NCBI RefSeq assembly: GCF_030062585.1
Contig: NZ_CP071935.1
Coordinates: forward strand, 248,001-312,000
DNA from: Helicobacter pylori
GTDB lineage: Bacteria; Campylobacterota; Campylobacteria; Campylobacterales; Helicobacteraceae
Direction: 5' to 3'
Length of the DNA: 64,000 nucleotides
A program made the position numbers and the translations under genes. Each line of letters opens with the position of its first letter. Position 1 is the first letter of the stretch. The notes under the pieces are model-generated. The model was not told the DNA's origin, did no database searches, and saw nothing but the letters and a program-made list of their open reading frames with translations. This document shows positions 9,430 to 18,195 of the stretch, piece after piece.

Positions 9430-10017
9430 ATGCTAGGACTTGTATTGTTATATGTTGGGATTGTTTTAATCAGCAATGGGATTTGCGGGTTAACCAAAGT
9501 CGATCCTAAAAGCACTGCGGTGATGAACTTTTTTGTGGGTGGGCTCTCCATTATTTGTAATATAGTTGTAATCACTTACTCCGCGCTCCACCCTACAGCC
9601 CCTGTAGAAGGTGCAGAAGATATTGTTCAAGTATCACACCATTTGACTAGTTTCTATGGGCCAGCGACTGGGTTATTGTTTGGTTTTACCTACTTGTATG
9701 CGGCTATCAACCACACTTTTGGTTTGGATTGGAGGCCCTATTCTTGGTATAGCCTATTCGTAGCGATCAACACTGTCCCTGCTGCGATTTTATCCCACTA
9801 TAGCGATATGCTTGATGACCACAAAGTGTTAGGCATCACTGAAGGCGATTGGTGGGCGATCATTTGGTTGGCTTGGGGTGTTTTGTGGCTTACCGCTTTC
9901 ATTGAAAACATCTTGAAAATCCCTTTAGGGAAATTCACTCCATGGCTTGCTATCATTGAGGGTATTTTAACCGCTTGGATCCCTGCTTGGTTACTCTTTA
10001 TCCAACACTGGGTGTGA
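9430..10017 (+). CDS. ureI: Acid-activated urea channel UreI
   Basis: This is a 195-residue inner-membrane channel with six transmembrane helices. It opens at low periplasmic pH and lets urea reach cytoplasmic urease. I place the start at ATG 9430 (MLGLVLLYVG), which has the GGAAGGA site just upstream and gives the known length. An in-frame TTG at 9409 would precede the Shine-Dalgarno. His123, needed for proton gating, is present in LSHYSDML. The second periplasmic loop is His/Asp-rich. The ureE ATG follows the stop at once. Confidence 0.97.
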   Translation: MLGLVLLYVGIVLISNGICGLTKVDPKSTAVMNFFVGGLSIICNIVVITYSALHPTAPVEGAEDIVQVSHHLTSFYGPATGLLFGFTYLYAAINHTFGLDWRPYSWYSLFVAINTVPAAILSHYSDMLDDHKVLGITEGDWWAIIWLAWGVLWLTAFIENILKIPLGKFTPWLAIIEGILTAWIPAWLLFIQHWV

Positions 10018-10018
10018 G

Positions 10019-10531
10019 ATGATCATAGAGCGTTTAATGGGCAATCTAAGGGATTTAAACCCCTTGGATTTCAGCGTGGATCATGTGGATTTAGAATGGT
10101 TTGAAACGAGGAAAAAAATCGCTCGCTTTAAAACCAGGCAAGGCAAAGACATAGCCATACGCCTTAAAGACGCTCCCAGGTTGGGTCTCTCTCAAGGGGA
10201 TATTTTATTTAAAGAAGAGAAGGAAATTATCGCCGTTAATATCTTGGATTCTGAAGTCATTCACATCCAAGCCAAGAGCGTGGCTGAAGTAGCGAAAATA
10301 TGCTACGAAATAGGGAACCGCCATGCGGCTTTATACTATGGCGAGTCTCAATTTGAATTTAAAACACCATTTGAAAAGCCCACGCTAGCGTTATTAGAAA
10401 AGCTAGGGGTTCAAAATCGTGTTTTAAGTTCAAAACTGGATTCCAAAGAACGCTTAACCGTGAGCATGCCCCATAGTGAGCCTAATTTTAAGGTCTCACT
10501 AGCGAGCGATTTTAAAGTGGTCATGAAATAG
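10019..10531 (+). CDS. ureE: Urease accessory metallochaperone UreE
   Basis: This 170-residue protein delivers nickel to the urease activation complex. The N-terminal domain (about 1-75) is peptide-binding, and the C-terminal domain carries the metal-binding His in GNRHAALYYGE (about residue 102). The C-terminus lacks the His-rich tail of Klebsiella UreE, as is normal for H. pylori. It starts 1 nt after the ureI stop. Confidence 0.96.
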   Translation: MIIERLMGNLRDLNPLDFSVDHVDLEWFETRKKIARFKTRQGKDIAIRLKDAPRLGLSQGDILFKEEKEIIAVNILDSEVIHIQAKSVAEVAKICYEIGNRHAALYYGESQFEFKTPFEKPTLALLEKLGVQNRVLSSKLDSKERLTVSMPHSEPNFKVSLASDFKVVMK

Positions 10532-11314
<783 letters not shown>

Positions 11315-11342
11315 ATTTTAATCTCAAATTGAAAGGAATTTT

Positions 11343-11942
11343 ATGGTAAAAATTGGAGTTTGTGGTCCTGTAGGAAGCGGTAAAACCGCCTTGATTGAAG
11401 CTTTAACGCGCCACATGTCAAAAGATTATGACATGGCGGTCATCACTAATGATATTTACACTAAAGAAGATGCGGAGTTTATGTGTAAAAATTCGGTGAT
11501 GCCACGAGAGAGGATCATTGGCGTAGAAACAGGAGGCTGTCCGCACACGGCTATTAGAGAAGACGCTTCTATGAATTTAGAAGCTGTAGAAGAAATGCAT
11601 GGCCGTTTCCCTAATTTGGAACTGCTTTTGATTGAAAGCGGAGGCGATAACCTTTCAGCGACTTTTAACCCAGAGCTAGCGGATTTTACGATTTTTGTGA
11701 TTGATGTGGCTGAGGGCGATAAAATCCCTAGGAAAGGCGGGCCAGGAATCACGCGTTCAGACTTGCTTGTCATCAATAAAATTGACTTAGCCCCCTATGT
11801 GGGAGCGGACTTGAAAGTCATGGAAAGGGATTCTAAAAAGATGCGCGGCGAAAAGCCCTTTATTTTTACGAATATCCGCGCTAAAGAAGGCCTAGACGAT
11901 GTGATCGCTTGGATCAAGCGCAACGCTTTATTGGAAGATTGA
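11343..11942 (+). CDS. ureG: Urease accessory GTPase UreG
   Basis: This 199-residue SIMIBI-class GTPase couples GTP hydrolysis to nickel insertion. It has the P-loop [14 protein letters not shown] (about residues 8-21), switch region [14 protein letters not shown] with the Cys-Pro-His nickel motif, [14 protein letters not shown], and the guanine-specificity NKID. An AAAGGA site precedes the start. The TGA stop shares its final A with the ureH ATG. Confidence 0.98.
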   Translation: MVKIGVCGPVGSGKTALIEALTRHMSKDYDMAVITNDIYTKEDAEFMCKNSVMPRERIIGVETGGCPHTAIREDASMNLEAVEEMHGRFPNLELLLIESGGDNLSATFNPELADFTIFVIDVAEGDKIPRKGGPGITRSDLLVINKIDLAPYVGADLKVMERDSKKMRGEKPFIFTNIRAKEGLDDVIAWIKRNALLED

Positions 11943-12739
11943 TGAACACTTACGCTCAAGAATCCAAGCTCAGGCTAAAAACCAAAATAGGGGCTGATGG
12001 GCGGTGCGTGATTGAAGACAATTTTTTCACGCCCCCCTTTAAGCTCATGGCGCCCTTTTACCCTAAAGACGATTTAGCTGAAATCATGCTTTTAGCGGTA
12101 AGCCCTGGCTTAATGAAAGGCGATGTGCAAGATGTGCAATTGAACATCGGTCCAAATTGCAAGCTAAGGATCACTTCGCAATCCTTTGAAAAAATCCATA
12201 ACACTGAAGACGGGTTTGCCAGCAGAGACATGCACATTGTTGTGGGGGAAAACGCTTTTTTAGACTTCGCGCCTTTCCCGTTAATCCCCTTTGAAAACGC
12301 GCATTTTAAGGGCAATACCACGATTTCTTTACGCTCTAGCTCTCAATTGCTCTATAGTGAAATCATTGTCGCTGGGCGAGTGGCACGCAATGAGTTGTTC
12401 CAATTCAACCGCTTGCACACCAAAATCGCTATTTTACAAGATGAGAAACCTATCTATTATGATAATACGATTTTAGATCCCAAAACCACCGACATGAATA
12501 ATATGTGCATGTTTGATGGCTACACGCATTATTTGAATTTGGTGCTTGTCAATTGCCCCATAGAGCTGTCTGGTGTGCGAGGATTGATTGAAGAAAGCGA
12601 AGGAGTGGATGGAGCCGTGAGCGAGATTGCTAGTTCTCATTTATGTGTGAAAGCTTTAGCGAAAGGCTCAGAACCCTTGTTGCATTTAAGAGAAAAAATC
12701 GCTCGTTTCACCACGCAAACGATTACGCCAAAGGTTTAA
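11942..12739 (+). CDS. ureH: Urease accessory protein UreH (UreD family)
   Basis: This 265-residue scaffold protein of the UreD family binds the urease apoenzyme and, with UreF and UreG, lets nickel into the active site. The family signature is [19 protein letters not shown]. The start [12 protein letters not shown] at 11942 overlaps the ureG stop by 1 nt (ATGA-type coupling) and gives the usual length; the 33 nt of upstream open frame are inside ureG. It is the last gene of the operon and faces the convergent type VII-like locus. Confidence 0.96.
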   Translation: MNTYAQESKLRLKTKIGADGRCVIEDNFFTPPFKLMAPFYPKDDLAEIMLLAVSPGLMKGDVQDVQLNIGPNCKLRITSQSFEKIHNTEDGFASRDMHIVVGENAFLDFAPFPLIPFENAHFKGNTTISLRSSSQLLYSEIIVAGRVARNELFQFNRLHTKIAILQDEKPIYYDNTILDPKTTDMNNMCMFDGYTHYLNLVLVNCPIELSGVRGLIEESEGVDGAVSEIASSHLCVKALAKGSEPLLHLREKIARFTTQTITPKV

Positions 12740-12748
12740 AAGCGCTTC

Positions 12749-12776
12749 AAAAAGATTAAATCCCTTTAGTCTTTTT
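12749..12776. terminator. Bidirectional terminator between ureH and the convergent operon
   Basis: AAAAAGATTAAA and TTTAGTCTTTTT form an 11-12 bp stem around a TCCC loop, with T runs on both strands. It lies 10 nt after ureH and 21 nt beyond the stop of the minus-strand ATPase, so it can serve both transcripts. Confidence 0.65.
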
Positions 12777-12796
12777 AACCCCCCTTTTTTTTGACC

Positions 12797-15220
12797 CTAT
12801 AAGCTGAAAGGCCTGAATTCAGTAACGCTGTCTTTAGAAAGCTCTATGAAGAGCACATTGAGTTCGCTTGGTGAGGGTAAACCGCTTTTGATAGCGTTCA
12901 AGTTTTCCTCATTGCACCTAAAGGCTAGGCATTGCTTGAAGTGGTTGTTTAACAATTCTTTTAACTTGTCAAAATGGTAATTAGTTTTAATTTGCCTAAA
13001 GTCATGCGCAAAAATGACGCAATACTGCTCGTTGTCTGTGGCTTTTTCTAAAAACGATTTTAACTTTTCCGCCCCTACTTTGTCGTGCAATTCTTTCGCT
13101 TCGTTGAGATTGTCTATCATCAGCACGCTATTAGGGTTCATAGCGGTGTCTAAAACGCTTAAAATATTTTCTACAGGCGTGATGCCGTATTCTTTTTGCG
13201 CATCAAAAGACCTTATCAAGCGTTTTTCTTTATTGCAAAAAACCAATTCTTTGTTCGCGCTCTTAATGTTTTGGAATAAGAGTTTCATTAAAGCGATGCG
13301 AGCGTTTAAATCTTGGCTCACCACTAACAAATGCGATTCGTTGTTTTCAAACTCCACTATCAGGTCCTTTTGCTCATAATCCACTTTTTTGCCCAGATGC
13401 AAACGCATTTCATTAGCCTTAAGGGTGTTGGGCATTTTTAAGGCCGTTTCGCCATTATAGATTTTACGATCTATGGGCGCGAGGTTTCTTTGGTTAAATT
13501 CAGCGTGTATTTTTGTGAGAAAAGATTTGAAATCATCAGGGGCTTTAGGGATACTCATCTTGGTGTGGAATTTTTGATGCCCTCCGTTGTTGTTGAAAAT
13601 GCCTTCTGGCCTGACAAGCTCACAAGCCGCATCATCGCCCAAAACACTACTGCTGTCTTCTGCATCCATAGGCAAAGCGATGCGGTTGGCGATTTGAGCC
13701 TTAAAGCTATCACTGATGCCAATGTTGCGCATGGTTTGAGTGGCTAAAATTAAATGCACCCCATAGCTGCGGCCCTTTTTAAGCAAAGTGTTTAAAGACT
13801 ACTCCACGCTCTCTTTCCCTTTAGTGGAGTTGTCGCTAAAAAGCACCTGAAATTCATCAATCACCACGATCAGTCTGGGCATTTTTTCATGCTTTCGGTA
13901 ATCGCTTAAATCTTTCACCTTAAACTGCTTGAACAGCTCGGCTCTTTTTTGCATTTCTTTACAAAGCCAGCTTAAAAAACTCATGCCATAACCTACCGAA
14001 CTCGCCACGCTCACCAACCTCGCATGCTCTAAAATCGGATCTGTGTATGCGTTAAATTCCACCCCCTCTTTATAGTCTAACAAAAAGAGTTGGATCTCAT
14101 TGGGCACGTAGTAGAAGGCTAGATTTTGGATCAACACATGCAAGAAATTGGATTTCCCGCTCCCGCTGTGGTTGCAAATGAGCGTGTGGTTTTGTTCGTT
14201 ACCGATTTCAAAACACACTTCCTTATGGTTAATATCCCACCCTACCGGCACAGACACTTTAGACTGAGAACTTTTAGTCCAAAATTCTTTGTCTTTTTGT
14301 AAGTCTTTCAACTCCCTTTTAACTACTTTCTTTTTCTCATAATACGCTTTAATTTTATCGGCGAAGTCTTGCATGTGCTGGGATTGGATACCATGATCGT
14401 TGATGACTTCCACATTAAGGTATTTCAAGCGTTCAAAACTTGTCGTATCTTTAAAAAACTCCGCATAGCGTTTCAAATCTTCTGTGGATTGATTGTTTTT
14501 TTCGCTCTCCAAATTGACAAAGCTCAAAACCCCATTTTTAGAGCCAAAACGCATGATCTTTTCCAAATAATAAAGCGCGTCTTTACTCAAAGCATCTACC
14601 CCGCTTAAAAAAAGCGCTTTTAAAAGCAAGGGGTCTTTCTCGTTTTCATTATAATGCGCAAAATCTCTAAAACCGGCTAATTTTTCTTGCAAATTAACCT
14701 TTAAATATTCATACAAATGCTTTAGGGCTTCTTCTATTTCCTTGCTTTCGGTCAAAATCCTTTGCTGGTAAATAAAGTCATTGTCTTTATCTAAAAGCCT
14801 TCTGGCCAGATTGAAAATGCCCCCCAAGCTCAACGCATCAATCAAGATCACTTCCAATTGCACTAAAGGCGCGCTGGAGAGTAAGCGCATGAGCATTTCT
14901 CTCAAAAACTGCCCGTCTTTTTCATGCTCTATATACAAGCTTTTAGGGGGGAAAGGATAAACTTTAGGCAATAAAAATTCCATGTTAGCGCCATTCTTGC
15001 CTTTAATTTCCAATAAACCACAGCTCAAAAATTTAGGGTAAGCGCCCTCTTCATTGAACTTTGGCGCGTCTGTGAATTGCACTTGAATTTTCCTGATACT
15101 CTTTTGGTAGTCCTCTATTCGTGAGATGATCGGCTTGAGAAAACTCTCTGACTCTTTTTTAGCAACAACTTTATCTAAGGCGTCGTCCAATTCTTTTAAT
15201 AAAATACCCGCATCAATCAT
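12797..15220 (-). pseudogene. FtsK/EssC-type ATPase, interrupted by an in-frame TAG (HP0066-like)
   Basis: Two open segments (15220-13802 and 13798-12797) lie in the same frame, separated only by TAG at 13801-13799; together they make about 807 codons. The Walker A motif NHSGSGKSNFLHVL (near residue 350) and Walker B RLIVVIDEFQVLF (near 450) lie before the stop. The rest of the FtsK/SpoIIIE fold (HLILATQTMRNIGISDSFKA, then IANRIALPMDAEDSSSVLGD) lies after it. A second, degenerate ATPase domain follows (HLLVVSQDLNARIALMKL, VLMIDNLNEA). Such tandem ATPases energise type VII secretion (EssC/EccC). The start at 15220 has an AAGGAT site and overlaps the upstream stop by 8 nt; an upstream ATG at 15283 would lie inside that gene. 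In this strain the ATPase is probably inactive unless the TAG is suppressed or the halves reassemble. Confidence 0.85.
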
Positions 15221-15560
15221 CTTTATCCTTAAGATATTCATCATAGCGCCTCTTGGCTTCTCTTTCATGCTCTTTAGCTTCACGCATAAGCCTATCGATC
15301 TCGCTTGGTGAATGGAAATTCATATGAATTTGCTTCTCCAAACGCTTGGCTTCTTCAAGTTGCTCGTTGATTTTTCTCATTTCGTATTGAGTGTCTTGCT
15401 CTAAATTTTCTAAATCATGTGCGATTTTTAGCATCTCCTCTAGCACCTCACTTTTAAGTTTCTGCCCCAAATCATCTTGCATGGCGTTTTCTACGAAATA
15501 GTCGCAAATCCTTCTTAACTCATTGGTACAACCCTCCAAAAAAACTTTATGAGAAAACAT
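15213..15560 (-). CDS. Short coiled-coil protein of the type VII-like locus (HP0065-like)
   Basis: This 115-residue, highly charged protein is almost entirely helical. The heptad-like stretch from about residue 50 to 85 (LENLEQDTQYEMRKINEQLE) predicts a coiled coil, and the C-terminus is very basic and acidic (REAKRRYDEYLKDKDD). No enzyme motif is seen. It begins 1 nt after the SUKH gene stop with an AAGGGG site and overlaps the ATPase start by 8 nt, so it is cotranslated with them. It could be a chaperone or adaptor of the secretion ATPase, or a second WXG100-sized substrate. Function is unknown. Confidence 0.75.
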   Translation of the reverse strand: MFSHKVFLEGCTNELRRICDYFVENAMQDDLGQKLKSEVLEEMLKIAHDLENLEQDTQYEMRKINEQLEEAKRLEKQIHMNFHSPSEIDRLMREAKEHEREAKRRYDEYLKDKDD

Positions 15561-15561
15561 T

Positions 15562-15981
15562 TTAACCCCTTGATTCCAGTTTTTTTAAAAACATTTTAAG
15601 ATTTAATAGCGCTTTTTTTGAGCCATCATCAGTGTCTAAAAACAGCACCACATCAGTGGTGGTATTCCAAAGATAATACCCCCCATACCCGTCATTAGCG
15701 AAGACGATTTCTTCAGGCTCTAACCATTCTTTTAAGCTCTGCATAAAATCAATCAATAAGCTCTCTAAGTTGAAATTCAAAACATGTTTGAACATGTAGG
15801 ATTCATTGCCCACCATGAAATAACACAATTGGCTAAAACCATAGTTTGATCGGTTGATAAAGTCCTTAAATTCATCGCTAAAGCCTATTTTCAACCGCTC
15901 TTCTAGATCGCTCAACGCATTGTCATTGAGCGGCTCTACAAATTCCCAATTCAGTTCTGTGTTTGTAGGAATTTCTCCCAT
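15562..15981 (-). CDS. SUKH (SMI1/KNR4) family immunity-like protein (HP0064-like)
   Basis: The sequence of this 139-residue protein fits the SUKH fold. It has the N-terminal helix ALSDLEERLKIGFSDEFKDF followed by INRSNYGFS (the usual Asn-Gly turn), and the C-terminal IVFANDGYGGYYLW ... VVLFLDTDD pattern. SUKH proteins are mostly immunity proteins that neutralise nuclease toxins of polymorphic toxin systems, often HNH/EndoVII nucleases. The gene overlaps the preceding putative nuclease gene by 31 nt and has its own AAAGGA site, the tight coupling expected for toxin and immunity. The function is inferred from family and context. Confidence 0.75.
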   Translation of the reverse strand: MGEIPTNTELNWEFVEPLNDNALSDLEERLKIGFSDEFKDFINRSNYGFSQLCYFMVGNESYMFKHVLNFNLESLLIDFMQSLKEWLEPEEIVFANDGYGGYYLWNTTTDVVLFLDTDDGSKKALLNLKMFLKKLESRG

Positions 15982-17339
15982 AGTTTGTATCCTTTCGTAT
16001 GTTTCACGCCTAATAATAACTCTTCTCTCACCAACGCCACATTCCCTAAAACATTCGCGTCAAAATGCCACAAATAGCCCCTAGGAATGAATCCTTTTGC
16101 GATCTGTTCCAATTCTGCCGCATCAAAGCCCAAATCGTTGTCTTTAAGCGCGGTTTGTAAAGCCTTTAGGGCATGATGAGCACATGCGGTTTTACTCCAA
16201 TCTTCTAAAGGCACAATGGCGCTAAAAACGCTATCAAATTCCGCTAAACGCAACTCATTAAAGCGGACTTCTTCCGGATAAGGGTTTTGCTCATCTACCA
16301 TAAAGCCCTCTTTACGGCTTTCTAAAAACTCCCTATACTCCAACGCTTTTTGCGCATAATTTTCATTGCGTTCTAAAACGGGATCGATTTTTTGGCTCAA
16401 ATTTTCTGTAGCACGCTCTAACTCTGTTTCTAAATTATCAAAAGCTTCATTGATAGCGTTTGAATCGTTGGGGGATTTTTTGATTTTTTCTGCAAAATCT
16501 TGTAAGGCTTTCTTACAATTTTTAACGCAATTCTTTTTGGCTAAAGTCAAGCTTTCGTTATAAGAAGGCACGCTTAAAACGCTTGGCATCAAATCCTCTA
16601 AACTCTTTTCAAATTCTCGCTCTTTAGAGGCTTTAGCACGATCCCTATGAGAAAAAGCGTTGATCTTGTCTTTTAAATCAGAGTATAAAGAAGCGCTAAA
16701 ATCTTCCCTCAAATCTTTCAATCGTTCATTAAAAACGCTTTTTTTAGGGTTATAAGAGAAAGTAGGCCGTTCAAAATCGTATTCCATTAAAACGCCTGGG
16801 GTTGGAAAGTTGTATTCGTTATCTATCGCATCGCTCGATTGTTTCAAACGCCTGATAAATTCCTGGTGTTTATCAGTATAAAAGTGTAACATCTTTTTAA
16901 CGCTCTCCCAAGCCCCCTCCACAAGATCCACGCTCGCTTTGGCTTGAGTGGAGTAGATTTCAAGCATTCGTTCTAATAACCTTACATTGTGTTCCCATTT
17001 TTCTATATTGTCTTCCATAAGGTTTAAGCCCTTTTCACAAGCTTCAGCGCATAATTTAACAGGAGGGATAACCGACCCTACCGCATTACCAAAATCTCTC
17101 CCAAGCTCCCCAAGAAATCCCCAAAAGCCCCTTCGCTCCTTTTTGGCTGCTTTTAATTCTCCTATGGCTTTTTCCAATTGCATTTCAATTTTTCTGCGCT
17201 CTACTAGGATTTTTAGTGCGTAACTATCAAGGTCTTTGATAAATGGACTGCATTTTTCTTCTTGCAAGGATCTTTTAAAATCCCTGCATTTTTCAACAAC
17301 CTTTTTGACTTCTTCTGTGTCCGTTTTCCATTCAGCCAT
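15951..17339 (-). CDS. Putative WXG/LXG-like effector with C-terminal WHH-type nuclease domain (HP0063-like)
   Basis: This is a 462-residue protein. Residues 1-70 are helical and share the pattern DTEEV..xVE....FK..L with the WXG100 protein encoded just upstream. A Gly-rich apolar stretch (RRGFWGFLGELGRDFGNAVG) follows at about 70-90, then long helical, charged sequence to about 400. The last 55 residues hold IPRGYLWHFDANVLG (418-432) and VKHTKGYKLW (445-454). This resembles the HNH/EndoVII-fold WHH toxin signature (GYxWHH ... LV ... HTGG), with Phe in place of the second His. I infer a secreted nuclease toxin with its SUKH immunity protein encoded next. The Phe change could weaken catalysis. 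No signal peptide is seen, as expected for a type VII substrate. It starts 10 nt after the WXG100 gene. Confidence 0.7.
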   Translation of the reverse strand: MAEWKTDTEEVKKVVEKCRDFKRSLQEEKCSPFIKDLDSYALKILVERRKIEMQLEKAIGELKAAKKERRGFWGFLGELGRDFGNAVGSVIPPVKLCAEACEKGLNLMEDNIEKWEHNVRLLERMLEIYSTQAKASVDLVEGAWESVKKMLHFYTDKHQEFIRRLKQSSDAIDNEYNFPTPGVLMEYDFERPTFSYNPKKSVFNERLKDLREDFSASLYSDLKDKINAFSHRDRAKASKEREFEKSLEDLMPSVLSVPSYNESLTLAKKNCVKNCKKALQDFAEKIKKSPNDSNAINEAFDNLETELERATENLSQKIDPVLERNENYAQKALEYREFLESRKEGFMVDEQNPYPEEVRFNELRLAEFDSVFSAIVPLEDWSKTACAHHALKALQTALKDNDLGFDAAELEQIAKGFIPRGYLWHFDANVLGNVALVREELLLGVKHTKGYKLWEKFLQTQN

Positions 17340-17349
17340 AAACCACCCC

Positions 17350-17610
17350 TTAATAATCTTGCTCTAAAACCCTAATCCTCTCTTTAAGCCATGCGATTTG
17401 CTCTTGAGCAGCTTCATCAAATTCATTGAAAGTGCCTTTCAAATTATCCACCACCTCGCTAAATTTATCCCTCCTAGCATCTTGCCATGATTCTAAATTA
17501 TGGAAATGGTTGCTTAAGCCATTCACTTCCTCGTTTAGTAACTCTTTAAAGCGTTCTAAATGCTCCACAAACCCTCTGACCTCTTCGGTATCCATTTGCA
17601 CTCTGCTCAT
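17350..17610 (-). CDS. WXG100/ESAT-6-like small protein (HP0062-like)
   Basis: This is an 86-residue, two-helix protein with the size and architecture of WXG100 secretion factors. Helix 1 contains DTEEVRGFVEHLERFKELL. The turn has LESWQDARRDKF, a W-x-D variant of the WXG turn. Helix 2 ends in a leucine-rich C-terminus (ERIRVLEQDY). It closely matches my recollection of HP0062, whose crystal structure showed an ESAT-6-like helical dimer. In type VII systems such proteins are exported as dimers or act as partners of larger effectors. An AAAGGA site lies before the ATG and the putative effector gene follows 10 nt later. Confidence 0.85.
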   Translation of the reverse strand: MSRVQMDTEEVRGFVEHLERFKELLNEEVNGLSNHFHNLESWQDARRDKFSEVVDNLKGTFNEFDEAAQEQIAWLKERIRVLEQDY

Positions 17611-17625
17611 CGGTTGTCCTTTCTT

Positions 17626-18195
17626 TTAAAAATTTTCTTCATTAGAATCAGGCTTTTTATCGCCGCTGATCCTAATGCTCCCACCCCCATAGCTAGGGGG
17701 TGTTGTGGGGCGAACCTCTAGCGTTTCGCCTCTTTCTCTTTTGTATTTTTCTTGCTGGCTTTGGTGGTATGTTTTCATGCTGTCTATCACGATTGTTTTG
17801 TGGTTGCTCCCTAAATCAGCGTTGGTGAGCAATTTTTTTGCACCATTACCCAAGCTGTTAGAATGCCTGTCTTCTATCTTAAGAGATAAATTCAAGCCCT
17901 TAAAATTCTCCAAAGCCTCCACTAACGCTACCACAAGCTTCCTGTCCCAAATGGAATTTTTCAAATCTTTACACAAGGAAAAAACCTCGCTTGAAAACTG
18001 GTAGTCATACAAAAACAAAAGGTCTAAATTTTCTAAAAATTCCACATTGCAACGCTCTTTAAAACTTTTCAAAAAGCCCTCTTTTAAAGGCGCAAAGCCT
18101 TCAGTGATAGGGATTAGCCCCTTGTCTTTGGCACATTTAAACACCATAATACTTTTTTCAATCACGACAAACGCGTAAGCGTTCTTAGTCATCAT
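17626..18195 (-). CDS. Unrecognised protein of the type VII-like locus (HP0061-like)
   Basis: This is a 189-residue protein with no motif I recognise. The N-terminal ~130 residues look globular (AYAFVVIEKSIMVFKC, then a LDLLFLYDYQF strand-rich part). The C-terminal ~40 residues are low complexity and probably disordered (RPTTPPSYGGGSIRIS, then an acidic end). There is no signal peptide. The ATGATG start overlaps the TGA of the Hsp70-like gene by 4 nt, and the WXG100 gene follows after 15 nt, so it is translated as part of the operon. Its position suggests a component or chaperone of the export apparatus; this is context only. Confidence 0.7.
   Translation of the reverse strand: MMTKNAYAFVVIEKSIMVFKCAKDKGLIPITEGFAPLKEGFLKSFKERCNVEFLENLDLLFLYDYQFSSEVFSLCKDLKNSIWDRKLVVALVEALENFKGLNLSLKIEDRHSNSLGNGAKKLLTNADLGSNHKTIVIDSMKTYHQSQQEKYKRERGETLEVRPTTPPSYGGGSIRISGDKKPDSNEENF

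Noticed and set aside
13784-13810. Frameshift in the FtsK-like ATPase
   Set aside because: The two open segments are in the same frame; translation across the join shows only one TAG codon, so it is a nonsense change and not an indel.
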